Positions 26,949 through 35,376 of a stretch of DNA of 64,000 nt are shown piece after piece. Both the position numbers and the translations under genes were made by a program. This DNA comes from Clostridiales bacterium (GTDB taxonomy: Bacteria > Bacillota > Clostridia > Christensenellales > Borkfalkiaceae). Every line of letters starts with the position of its first letter. The stretch's first letter is position 1. The notes below the pieces were generated by a model. That model saw only the letters and a program-made list of their open reading frames with translations, ran no database searches and had not been told where the DNA came from. The stretch is taken from NCBI GenBank assembly GCA_015055545.1, contig SVHY01000001.1, positions 1 to 64,000 on the forward strand, in the 5' to 3' direction.

Positions 26949-27707
26949 ATGTTAGATTATACGAAAGCCGCTTTAAAAAAGACGGTGGAAGATTTTAAAA
27001 AGCTCGATTATATCCGCAATATTTGCACGCAAGCGGTGTATATTGCCTATTTGATTTACGCATGGATAGCGGGCGCAGGCTTGCTGTGGGCGAATATCGC
27101 GTTATTTTCGCTCGCCGCGGCGTACTTCGCCTTTTTCCTTATCGCTACGGCAGGCGTACCCGACGGCGCAAAACGCTTAAAAAAGCGCGTTCGCGACGTA
27201 TTTTTCGTTTGTAAACAAACGGTAAAGCTGTTCACGCTCGGCGTTATGATTTACGGTATTTACGCCACCACCACCCACGTTACCCCCCTGTCCGTGATTT
27301 TATCCGCGCTCATGATCGTGGGCTGGGTGTTGCAGGTCATATTTGAAGTGGTATTCCGTTTTTTCCTTTCCAAAGCGTATTTGATTATGGCGGGTATGGA
27401 AGCCGACTACGAACAAATAACTAAACCCGTCAAAACGGTGGGCAACTTCTTCAAAAAGCTCGCCGGCAAGGAAGTCGAACCCGAAAAGCAAAAATCCAAA
27501 CACCGCGTTTGGCTGGATAAAAAAGTAGCCGAAAGCAAAGCGGATAAAAAAGAACGCAAAGCCGAAGAAAAACGAGCCAAGAAAGACGCGAAAAAACAAA
27601 AACGGGAAGATAAAAAAAATACCGTCTACTTCTTTGAAGAAGACGAAACGGACGAACAAACCGCGCCCGAACCCAACGAAATATTTGAAGAAAACGACGG
27701 GATTTGA
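26949..27707 (+). CDS. Hypothetical membrane protein with lysine-rich tail
   Basis: The 252-aa protein has about four hydrophobic helices (near 27-45, 47-66, 93-112, 118-140) and a cytosolic C-terminal third packed with Lys/Glu (KADKKERKAEEKRAKKDAKK), ending in an acidic tail. I do not recognise the family. AAAGGAG lies within the end of the preceding methyltransferase gene, one base after which this ORF starts, so the two are co-transcribed. The basic tail could bind RNA or ribosomes, but this is speculation. Confidence 0.75.
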   Translation: MLDYTKAALKKTVEDFKKLDYIRNICTQAVYIAYLIYAWIAGAGLLWANIALFSLAAAYFAFFLIATAGVPDGAKRLKKRVRDVFFVCKQTVKLFTLGVMIYGIYATTTHVTPLSVILSALMIVGWVLQVIFEVVFRFFLSKAYLIMAGMEADYEQITKPVKTVGNFFKKLAGKEVEPEKQKSKHRVWLDKKVAESKADKKERKAEEKRAKKDAKKQKREDKKNTVYFFEEDETDEQTAPEPNEIFEENDGI

Positions 27708-27722
27708 TTTCCCGCCGTTTTA
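27693..27722. terminator. Terminator between membrane protein and XRE gene 3
   Basis: AACGACGGGA-TTTGA-TTCCCGCCGTT (one mismatch) with a following T run. It overlaps the end of the upstream ORF and serves the convergent XRE gene. Confidence 0.75.
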
Positions 27723-27926
27723 TTCTTCCATTCCTTCCGTCAATTCTTCAAACGTAATAGAAAATACTTTTAATATTTTCAATATGTTATACAGCGACGG
27801 TTCTACCTTATCACATTCCCATTCACTCACGCGCTGTTGTGTCGTTTGCATTCTCTCTGCAAACTCTTTTTGGCTCATCTTATTCACTTTTCGCAAGCTT
27901 TTTAAATTGTTCCCCAACGTTACCAT
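27720..27926 (-). CDS. XRE-family repressor, 68 aa (copy 3)
   Basis: A lone helix-turn-helix domain: NLKSLRKVNKMSQKEFAERM then TTQQRVSEWECDKVEPS and the tail ITFEELTEGMEE. It is the same length as the two other small XRE proteins but more distant in sequence. It diverges from the lipoprotein operon, whose promoter spacer holds the perfect palindrome ACACTAAAATTAGTGT. TAAAAT (27933-27938) ends 6 nt before its ATG and no SD is present, so it looks leaderless and autoregulated through the nearby second site. Confidence 0.85.
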   Translation of the reverse strand: MVTLGNNLKSLRKVNKMSQKEFAERMQTTQQRVSEWECDKVEPSLYNILKILKVFSITFEELTEGMEE

Positions 27927-27937
27927 GCCACTATTTT

Positions 27938-27988
27938 ACACTAAACCCCGTGTTTTTATTTGACATACACTAAAATTAGTGTTATAAT
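27938..27988 (+). promoter_or_regulatory. Lipoprotein operon promoter with XRE operators
   Basis: TTGACA (27960-27965), 17-nt spacer, TATAAT (27983-27988). ACACTAAAATTAGTGT occupies 27967-27982, the whole spacer bar one base. A weaker site ACACTAAACCCCGTGT lies at 27938-27953, over the XRE promoter. Binding should block the operon and the repressor gene together. Confidence 0.8.
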
Positions 27989-28018
27989 TTTCACATAACA
28001 CTATACTTGGAGGTTCTT

Positions 28019-29671
28019 ATGAAGAAAAGATTTTTTGCAAAACTTTGCACCGTTTTAGCAACCGCGCTTTTTTTAAGCATGAGCGCAAGCTGTTTTGGTG
28101 GAACTGATTACACTGAAATGGACGACACCCCATCCGCCCCAAAAGAATATACCATTTCGTATACAGACGACGCAGGCTTACACGAGCTGACTGTAACCAG
28201 CGGCGCGGCGTATTCGTTAGAAGTTGTTCCCGAAAAATACGGCTATGACTTTTTAGGTTTGTTCGACGCAAAAACAGGCGGTACGCAATACGTAGACGAA
28301 ACGGGAAGTTGCCTTTCGACGTTTACCGATAATCGCGATTTGGTTTTATTCCCCCAATACAAAGCAAAAGAATATACGCTGATTTTGGATTACCAAGGCG
28401 CGCCCGTAACGGGTAGCCGCTCTATGACGGTAAGCTATAATTCTACGATAGGCGAATTACCCATGAATTTATCGCTTGACTATAAAGAATTTACGGGTTG
28501 GTATACTAAGCCTAACTGCGGCGGCACGCAAGTTGCTGACGAATACGGTATTTTACCGACAAGCAATAAAGTAAACGAAACCGTATTTGATTTGTCAAGT
28601 GAAAATAACACCGTATATTTATACGCAGGATTTGAAAGCGTGAAGTATACCGTAACTTTCTATTTTGAAGACAGCAACACCCCCGAAGAATTACAGGTGG
28701 AACACGGCACGGACATTAAAAACGTAGTACCTGAAACACGTGTCAACGGTAACGCCGTACTCACTTGGTCGAAAGTGAAAAACGATACAGAAAAAGCGTA
28801 CGTATTTACAGGCAAAGTTCTTGACGATATGATTTTATACGCAACCGAATACGCGCCCGTTATTGATTTTGATGAAAACGGCGGTAACGAAGTAATCCCC
28901 GTCGTTGCACGCGCAGGTTCTGCCGTTTCTCTGCCAACGCCCACCAAAGAAAATTATAAGTTTATGGGTTGGCAGAACGAAAGCGGCGATTCGTACACGT
29001 CTACTACTATGCCTTCTAATAGTATCACATTAACCGCCGTTTGGCAAGCAAAAATCGTCTTTGACGAAAACGGCGGCACGGATGTAAGCGATATTTCTAA
29101 AGCTGTAGGCAACTCCGTTACGCTCCCCACACCCGAAAAAGACGGATTTATTTTCGCAGGCTGGTACACTTCAGATAAAGAAAAATACGAAACGACGACC
29201 ATGCCCGTCACCAGCGTACAGCTTAAAGCTGGTTGGTATGCGAAAAAAACAGCAACAATCTATCAAGTAAGCGGCGATTCACACCTTGGAGGATACGATG
29301 AAAAAAGTATCACAATGAAAAATGGCTTAACTTTAGATATGTCCGCATATTTGCCGAATACATTCACTGGAACAGTAAAGATTCAGGCATATTTGAAAAT
29401 TTGTCAATCATCAGCCACCTTGTCTTCTCCTAGAACCGTGACATTATATTTCTATTCAGCTGATACAATTAGCGACAACTATTTATTGTATCAGAAGGAA
29501 TATAAAATCACTTCTAAGGAATATGCAGCATTCGATTATTCTTTTACCGCAAATATAAACAGCAACAAGATTTATGGTGCTGAAAAAATTTCTACCTCTA
29601 ATGGTTATGCGTATATTTCAGACTATTATTTTGAGGTAACCTATCCCGATACCGCAAATTTATATTTATAA
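28019..29671 (+). CDS. Secreted lipoprotein with InlB-type (Flg_new) repeats
   Basis: The 550-aa protein begins MKKRFFAKLCTVLATALFLS and has a likely lipobox ending in Cys near residue 24 (SMSASC). Four or so beta-grasp InlB B/Flg_new repeats follow; clear ones read VIDFDENGGNEV...FMGWQ and IVFDENGGTDV...FAGWYTSDKEKYETTTMP. The last ~150 residues form a separate beta-rich domain. Such repeats occur in surface proteins of gut Firmicutes with adhesive or scaffold roles. Base use becomes more AT-rich after ~29240. TGGAGG precedes the ATG. It is the first gene of an XRE-controlled operon. Confidence 0.75.
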   Translation: MKKRFFAKLCTVLATALFLSMSASCFGGTDYTEMDDTPSAPKEYTISYTDDAGLHELTVTSGAAYSLEVVPEKYGYDFLGLFDAKTGGTQYVDETGSCLSTFTDNRDLVLFPQYKAKEYTLILDYQGAPVTGSRSMTVSYNSTIGELPMNLSLDYKEFTGWYTKPNCGGTQVADEYGILPTSNKVNETVFDLSSENNTVYLYAGFESVKYTVTFYFEDSNTPEELQVEHGTDIKNVVPETRVNGNAVLTWSKVKNDTEKAYVFTGKVLDDMILYATEYAPVIDFDENGGNEVIPVVARAGSAVSLPTPTKENYKFMGWQNESGDSYTSTTMPSNSITLTAVWQAKIVFDENGGTDVSDISKAVGNSVTLPTPEKDGFIFAGWYTSDKEKYETTTMPVTSVQLKAGWYAKKTATIYQVSGDSHLGGYDEKSITMKNGLTLDMSAYLPNTFTGTVKIQAYLKICQSSATLSSPRTVTLYFYSADTISDNYLLYQKEYKITSKEYAAFDYSFTANINSNKIYGAEKISTSNGYAYISDYYFEVTYPDTANLYL

Positions 29672-29697
29672 GAAAATAACATAAAGGAGAAAATACA

Positions 29698-32600
29698 ATG
29701 AAAAGGAACAAACTTGTAGCATTTTTGAGCTTTATTTTGTTGACAATTTGCGCTGTATTCGGCTTTGCAAGTTGCAAAAAAGACGACGTAGAAGAATTCG
29801 TAGAAGGCTTATACAAGCCTACGAATATCGTATACGACGGGGCGCGCTTAACTTGGGATAAAGTGGAGCTTGCCGAATATTACACCGTTTCCATTAACGG
29901 TGGCGAAGCGAAACGCGTCAATACTACGCTTTACACGTATGAAAATACGGAAGGTGGAGAATTTGACGTTACCGTAAGCGCGATTGTAAACGGTAGCTCC
30001 AACGCAGAAAGCATGCACTTTATCCCCCTTGACACGATTACGGATATCACTGTTTCGGAAGACGGCGTTTTGTCTTGGGCGGAAATTGCAGGCGCGGGCG
30101 CGTACCGTATTAGTGTAAACGGGGAAATTTTAGCAACGGACGTTACGGAAACGCGTTATGAAACAGCGGAAGGAAGCAACCGAATTAAAGTGCGCGCCGT
30201 CGTTCCCGAAGACAACAGTTATTATTCGCTTTGGAGCGAAGAAAAACAGGTGTACGTAAATTCCGTACCGACTTCCGTTAATTACGACGGCGAAACGCTG
30301 TCTTGGATTGGAAACGCCAGATCTTATTCGGTGAGTATAAACGGAGTTGCGGAAACGGTTACGGGAAATTCTTATCTGTTCGATTCGGAAAGCCGTGATT
30401 TTGCCGTGGAAATAAAAGCATTGGGCGACCATGTTTCGTCCTACGATTCCAAAACGGCAAGCGAAACGTTCCACTATCTGCAAGCCGCAACCAATCTCGT
30501 CGTAGAAAACGGGCTTTTAAGTTGGGCGGAAGTAGAAAACGCGGAAGGCTATCAAATCCGCGTGAACGGCGTTGTACAATCGCAAACGGTTGCCGATCCC
30601 GTTTACGAACAATTAACAGCAGGCTCTTCGATTGCCGTAGAAGTAAAACCTTATAACGAGAGCGGAAAATATTTCTCCGTTTGGTCGGAAGTAAAAGACA
30701 TTTTCATTCTGCAATCTCCTAATACGTCTTGGAACGCAGATTTAGAACTTGACGGACAAGCTAATAACAATTTCACTTGGGATATAGTAAACGGAGCTAT
30801 TGGCTACACAGTAGAAATTGAAAAAGACGGCAACGTTACACATTACGATTTCCCTATTGCGCAAGCTGCTTTTCCGTACGAATATGAAGAAGTCGGCACC
30901 TACAAGGTTCGCGTAAAAGCGCGCGCAAGTATCGGTTCTGATTATTACGATTCCAAATATTCCACTGCAATAACGGTGGAACGGCTTGCAGCGCCGCGCG
31001 CAGCAAGCACAAGCTATATTACGAGCGATCCCACCGCACTTGCAAACGGATTTACGGTAAATTATACGCAAGTTACAGGTGCAAGCGGTTATCAGTTATA
31101 CAAAGACGGCGTGCTGCTCGACGGGAAATATTCCACCGTATTATCTATTACGGATTCTAATGTTGCCGACGATTCCATCGCAGCGCAACAAGAATACAAC
31201 TATTATATCCGCAGTATGGGGAGCGTACAAACGGCGGCAGGACAAACGTTTGTAACACTTCCTTGCTTGACCGCAAACGCTTTATCGTTTAAAATTACCG
31301 TGCAAGCCATGCCCACCGACCTTACCATGCAAGGTTTTAATGCACAATGGACTGGCGTGAGTGGCAACAACGGCTACGGGGTACAATATAACGGATCCGT
31401 TTCCACGGCTACGGGTACGTCTTTTGACCTTTCCACCTTACACGCAGGCACTTACGACGTAAGCGTATGTACGAAAGGGAACGGTTCAAACACTCTTGCG
31501 TCCAATTACACTGCGCCACTTGCCCTGCATAGACTGGTTGCACCCACCAATATTAAAATTGCTTACGGTGAAGGCGAAGGCGATTTAACGTTTGACGCAG
31601 TTGCCAATGCAAAAAGCTATCAAGTATTCTTGGACGAAAGTTCGCAAGCGCTACCAGAATCGGCTTTTGATAACATGTATCAATATATCCGAGAAAGCGG
31701 AACAGTCTTACATATGGTTGCCGTGGCAAATTATTTCAACGATTTAGGCACACTTTATTATATGACCTCGGAATCATCTCCCACGCAACAATTTATAAGA
31801 CTGGCAACCCCCACTTTCCCCGAAGGCGCTTTATCCAATAATGTTGAACTTGTTTGGAACGCGCCTAATAATATTAACACCGCAGAATACACGCCTACGT
31901 ATGAAGTATACGAAAGTGATGTAGCTCAAACGGGCGGTGTTCAAAACGCAACGAAATTCGGTTTGCAATATCTTACAGGCGGACAAAGCTACACTTTCCG
32001 CGTCAAAGCAATCGGGAACGATAGCAAATATTTGGACAGCGAAAAATCCACGGCAATTACGGTATATAAGCTTGTAACCCCCACGTTGACCATTCAAAAC
32101 GGGAAATATTGTTGGCAAGGCGTAGCAAACGCCAGCGCATACGTCTTGGAAATTGACGGCGTGCGCGTAAACAACGACATTCACGTATCTGGTACGGAAT
32201 ATTCATATACGCCGCGTTATACAGAAATCGGAAACCATAGCGTAAAATTATATGCTGTTGGCGATGGATTTAATAATATCAACAGCGATTCCGTAAACTA
32301 CACGCAAGTCGTAAAAGCTTGTCTTGCTCCCGAAATTGAATTCTCGTATTCAAGCGACCGCTTTATCAACGGCGGTACAATTGACGTAAATATTGCAACC
32401 GTTTCCGCAAATTGCACACAATATCAATATGAGATTGCAGGCGAAAGCATTCCCTCGTCTAGCTTATCGCAATCCAAAGCAATAGAAAGTGCAGGTACGT
32501 ATTATGTACGCGTAAAAGCTTTGGGGGGCACCTTCGACGAAAATGAAGTATATTACATCGATTCGCAATATGCAGGTGGAAACTCTGGATATGCGCTTAC

Positions 32601-32880
32601 TTTACTCTCGCCACCCACCGTTTCCACTTTCTCAATTAATTCAGACGGTGCCGTTAAATGGGCGACGATTACAGGCGCAGCAGGTTACGATTATCAAATT
32701 TCGTTGGACGGTGGCGAATTCGGAAACGTTTGCCATTCGGGAACAGCTTCCTTAAATGAATTAATTACAAATTATCGCGATTATACAACGATAAAAATTC
32801 GCGTTGCTGCTTGCGGCAATGGAGAAAACGTTATTTCGTCCGCTTGGATCGAATGGCTTTGGACTAATCCAAACAAATAA
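29698..32880 (+). CDS. Large secreted lipoprotein of ~12 fibronectin-III-like modules
   Basis: The 1060-aa protein has a lipoprotein signal (hydrophobic run, then FGFASC near residue 26). About a dozen modules of 70-100 aa follow, each with a variant of GxLSWAEVxxAxxYxIxVNG and a later VRVKAxG strand, like fibronectin type III domains. There is no catalytic motif or membrane anchor besides the lipid. It starts 26 nt after the InlB-repeat gene with AAGGAG, so both are made together, probably as cell-surface partners for adhesion or polysaccharide binding. The ligand is unknown. Confidence 0.75.
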   Translation: MKRNKLVAFLSFILLTICAVFGFASCKKDDVEEFVEGLYKPTNIVYDGARLTWDKVELAEYYTVSINGGEAKRVNTTLYTYENTEGGEFDVTVSAIVNGSSNAESMHFIPLDTITDITVSEDGVLSWAEIAGAGAYRISVNGEILATDVTETRYETAEGSNRIKVRAVVPEDNSYYSLWSEEKQVYVNSVPTSVNYDGETLSWIGNARSYSVSINGVAETVTGNSYLFDSESRDFAVEIKALGDHVSSYDSKTASETFHYLQAATNLVVENGLLSWAEVENAEGYQIRVNGVVQSQTVADPVYEQLTAGSSIAVEVKPYNESGKYFSVWSEVKDIFILQSPNTSWNADLELDGQANNNFTWDIVNGAIGYTVEIEKDGNVTHYDFPIAQAAFPYEYEEVGTYKVRVKARASIGSDYYDSKYSTAITVERLAAPRAASTSYITSDPTALANGFTVNYTQVTGASGYQLYKDGVLLDGKYSTVLSITDSNVADDSIAAQQEYNYYIRSMGSVQTAAGQTFVTLPCLTANALSFKITVQAMPTDLTMQGFNAQWTGVSGNNGYGVQYNGSVSTATGTSFDLSTLHAGTYDVSVCTKGNGSNTLASNYTAPLALHRLVAPTNIKIAYGEGEGDLTFDAVANAKSYQVFLDESSQALPESAFDNMYQYIRESGTVLHMVAVANYFNDLGTLYYMTSESSPTQQFIRLATPTFPEGALSNNVELVWNAPNNINTAEYTPTYEVYESDVAQTGGVQNATKFGLQYLTGGQSYTFRVKAIGNDSKYLDSEKSTAITVYKLVTPTLTIQNGKYCWQGVANASAYVLEIDGVRVNNDIHVSGTEYSYTPRYTEIGNHSVKLYAVGDGFNNINSDSVNYTQVVKACLAPEIEFSYSSDRFINGGTIDVNIATVSANCTQYQYEIAGESIPSSSLSQSKAIESAGTYYVRVKALGGTFDENEVYYIDSQYAGGNSGYALTLLSPPTVSTFSINSDGAVKWATITGAAGYDYQISLDGGEFGNVCHSGTASLNELITNYRDYTTIKIRVAACGNGENVISSAWIEWLWTNPNK

Positions 32881-32893
32881 TCTGCTTATTTGT

Positions 32894-32932
32894 AAAATAC
32901 CCCTAACGGCATCCTACCATTAGGGGTATTTA
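32894..32932. terminator. Terminator of the lipoprotein operon
   Basis: AAATACCCCTAA pairs with TTAGGGGTATTT around a 13-nt loop. The A/T-rich outer stem allows use in both directions, serving the convergent nuclease gene too. Confidence 0.85.
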
Positions 32933-32942
32933 CTTTCATTGC

Positions 32943-34460
32943 TTAATACATATTAAAGAACGCTTTCGTGCCCGATAAAAGGTTTTCGTCCAACGCCCAT
33001 TCGCCGTTCTTTTTGACGATACCAAACCCACATTCTTTTGCCGTTTCGTATAAGTCCGTGCCGTCGTAGCCCACGAATTTATCCGACGTTTCTTCTAATA
33101 TCCGTTTCGCCTCAGGCGTGAACCTTGACGTCGTTATAAATATCCCGCGGCAATGCTGCTTACCGTCCTTTGCCTGTCTGCATACGCACGCGCCGATAAA
33201 TTGCTGTAACAGCGTTTCGCCTACCACCCACAGTTTTTCGTCGCCCTTGGACGGGTCCCAATTCTTCGCTTGTATGTAGATGGTTTCTCTAAATCCCAAT
33301 CTATCCGTAAGCTCGATTTCTCCGTCAATACCGCCGTCGTGATCGCCGCCTGTAATCTGCAAACCCTCCAAACGTCTACCGTTCATGCGCGAATATTTCT
33401 CTAAAAGATATATCGAATAATATTCAAAATACTCCCCGCCAAGCTTATGCAAACGGCTCAAAAACGCGTCCTGCAATTTCTCGTCCGCCGTCATTTGCCG
33501 CGCGGGCTTTTTCGTCGCGACGGGCTTTGCAACACGCTCTTTTGCCGCAGGTTTTTGCGGCTGCGGTTTACTTTCCGCTTTCTTCACTTCCACTTTCGTT
33601 TCCGTTTTCGTTTCCGCTTTCACCGCAGGTTTTTCCTTTGTTTGCGCCTTTATCGGTTCTTTCGCCGTTTCCACCGCCTTTATCGCGGGTTTTTCTTCCG
33701 TTTTTCTCCGCTTTACTTCCCCAAAAAGAAAGCTCATATCCATCAGCGTACCTTTGGGCGCGCTTTCCACCTTTTCAAGTGTCGTTTCTTCTGCCTTGAC
33801 GGGTTCTTCTTTTATCTCGACTTTTTCTTCCGTCTTTGCGGCGGGTTCTTCCTTAACTTCCGTCGTTTTTGCCTTTTTCGCGCGTTTTTTAGTTGCGGGC
33901 TTTTCTTCCGTCTTTTCGGGAATGGGCTCGGGCGCAACTTCGGGTGTAATAGGCGCGACGGGTGCTATCGGTTGCACGGGCGCAGGCGGCAAGGGTTGTT
34001 TCTTTTCTTCGTCCGCTTTATCCGTTTGTTCTACTGTTTCCGTTTTGGCATTCGACGTTTTGCGCGTCCGTTTCGCCTTGGGTTTTTCTTCCGCTTTTTC
34101 TTCCGTCTTTTCTTCCGTTACGACGGGTTCTGCCGCCGTTTTGGCTTTGGTTGATTTACGTTTGGATTTGGGCTTTTCTTCCGTTTTTTCTTGCGGTATA
34201 GGCGCGTTCAACGCACACATACCCCCATCGGAGCGCACTTCGCCGTCCTTTTTCATCAAATCGAGAACCGAACCGATTCTGCCTTTCACGTCGTTGGCGT
34301 TGTCCGTTTCTTCATCGCCGAAACGTTCAGAAAAAATCTTTGCCGCCTCGTCGATTAAATCGTTGTTCTTTTTATCCGCTTTTTGCAAAATCTCGCGGAT
34401 AATACCTTTTGCCGCCTCCCGTTTTTCCGCGCGGGTAGGCGTTTTCGTTTCTTTTTCCAT
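32943..34460 (-). CDS. Mrr-like PD-(D/E)XK endonuclease with long charged linker
   Basis: Three parts make up 505 residues: a small N-terminal helical, winged-helix-like domain (1-90); a ~240-residue low-complexity linker of repeated EEKP/KAKT/KTEEK units; and a C-terminal Mrr-type nuclease domain (about 345-505). ITGGDHDGGIDGEI and YIQAKNWD give the D...QxK catalytic core. Mrr enzymes cut modified DNA; others of this fold act in repair. It follows recO by 6 nt in the era-recO operon, which suggests a housekeeping or repair role rather than a mobile restriction system. No methyltransferase is nearby. Confidence 0.78.
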   Translation of the reverse strand: MEKETKTPTRAEKREAAKGIIREILQKADKKNNDLIDEAAKIFSERFGDEETDNANDVKGRIGSVLDLMKKDGEVRSDGGMCALNAPIPQEKTEEKPKSKRKSTKAKTAAEPVVTEEKTEEKAEEKPKAKRTRKTSNAKTETVEQTDKADEEKKQPLPPAPVQPIAPVAPITPEVAPEPIPEKTEEKPATKKRAKKAKTTEVKEEPAAKTEEKVEIKEEPVKAEETTLEKVESAPKGTLMDMSFLFGEVKRRKTEEKPAIKAVETAKEPIKAQTKEKPAVKAETKTETKVEVKKAESKPQPQKPAAKERVAKPVATKKPARQMTADEKLQDAFLSRLHKLGGEYFEYYSIYLLEKYSRMNGRRLEGLQITGGDHDGGIDGEIELTDRLGFRETIYIQAKNWDPSKGDEKLWVVGETLLQQFIGACVCRQAKDGKQHCRGIFITTSRFTPEAKRILEETSDKFVGYDGTDLYETAKECGFGIVKKNGEWALDENLLSGTKAFFNMY

Positions 34461-34466
34461 ATTCTT

Positions 34467-35195
34467 TTATTCCTCGTCGATAAGTCTAATAAATTCGCCT
34501 AAATTCTCAAAACGCGTTTCCGTTTTTTGGGAAAGGTAGGCTTTGATAAGGCGCAACGCGCGTTTTTTGCCGCCTTGCGTCTTGGTTTCGTCGAACGCTA
34601 AACCCGCGCATTTGCGCAAGGTATGATAAGTGGATACGCTTGCCCGTTCACCCGACTCGCAACGTTCAAAGCTTGCAAACCGTCCGTCGTCGAAATCAAA
34701 CCACAGCTTATCCCCGATATCGCCGTCACATTCTTCCAAATACCCCAAATCGATGGGATAGCCGCTTTCTCGTAAAGCGACGAGCAGGAATGAAACGAGC
34801 GATTCCGCCTCGTCTTCACCCGATAGACAAAGCGATTTTAAACACTCGATAAAGCCTATGAACAGTCCTTCGTAGCGTTCGTTTTCAAAGGAGAGTTCGC
34901 GGCAGACTTCCGCGGCGGCACAAGCGGCGTAAAAACGGGTTATGTCCGTGCGCAGCTCGAAAAAGCTTTCGTGCATATATGCGGAAGTAACGGTGTATCT
35001 GCCACCCTTTTCGGCAAGCACGTATTCGGCAAAACAAAAGGGTTGGGCGGCAAAATTGAGTTTGGCGGTCGGTTTTTTCACACCGCGAATCCCCGCGGTG
35101 ATTTTTCCAAGCGTCGGGGAAAACAGCGTAAGAAGTTTATCGTTGTCTTTATAGTCCATCGTCTGTAATACGACGGCTTCCGTTTTTACTTCCAC
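34467..35195 (-). CDS. recO: DNA repair protein RecO
   Basis: The 242-aa protein acts in the RecFOR pathway, loading RecA onto SSB-coated gaps. The N-terminal OB fold starts with EAVVLQTMDYKDNDKLLTLFSP and GKITAGIRGVKKP; a helical C-terminal domain follows. The usual four-Cys zinc motif is reduced to two cysteines (CDGDIGDKLWFDFDDG...C). The start is GTG, set by AAGGGG 8 nt upstream. It follows yqzL and era, the standard Firmicute order. Confidence 0.93.
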   Translation of the reverse strand: MEVKTEAVVLQTMDYKDNDKLLTLFSPTLGKITAGIRGVKKPTAKLNFAAQPFCFAEYVLAEKGGRYTVTSAYMHESFFELRTDITRFYAACAAAEVCRELSFENERYEGLFIGFIECLKSLCLSGEDEAESLVSFLLVALRESGYPIDLGYLEECDGDIGDKLWFDFDDGRFASFERCESGERASVSTYHTLRKCAGLAFDETKTQGGKKRALRLIKAYLSQKTETRFENLGEFIRLIDEE

Positions 35196-35214
35196 TACGT
35201 TATCCCCTTGGCTT

Positions 35215-35328
35215 TTATTTGTGGCGCGTTAAGTCGTGATAGAGCATATAATAACTGACGTTGCCCGTCTTTTCAAACATTTCCCAAGCGAGCTTGGACG
35301 CGCCGTTTTCTTCCCGTTTGTCTTTCAT
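35215..35328 (-). CDS. yqzL: YqzL-like small protein, 37 aa
   Basis: The sequence KLAWEMFEKTGNVSYYMLYHDL fits the YqzL family (WxxFxxTGxxxxYLxxxxL), which lies between era and recO in Bacillus and Clostridia. Function is unknown. AGGGGGAAAT precedes the ATG. The SD can pair with ATATTTCCCCCT at 35362-35373 on the transcript's upstream side, so translation may be controlled by a hairpin. Confidence 0.85.
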   Translation of the reverse strand: MKDKREENGASKLAWEMFEKTGNVSYYMLYHDLTRHK

Positions 35329-35373
35329 ATATTTCCCCCTATTCCTAATTTGCGTTATGCAAGGGGGAAATAT
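35329..35373 (-). promoter_or_regulatory. Hairpin that can hide the yqzL SD
   Basis: On the minus strand ATATTTCCCCCT (35362-35373) and AGGGGGAAATAT (35329-35340) are perfect 12-bp complements separated by 21 nt. The second arm holds the SD and ends directly at the ATG. No T run follows, so this is not a terminator. Confidence 0.6.
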
Positions 35374-35376
35374 ACT

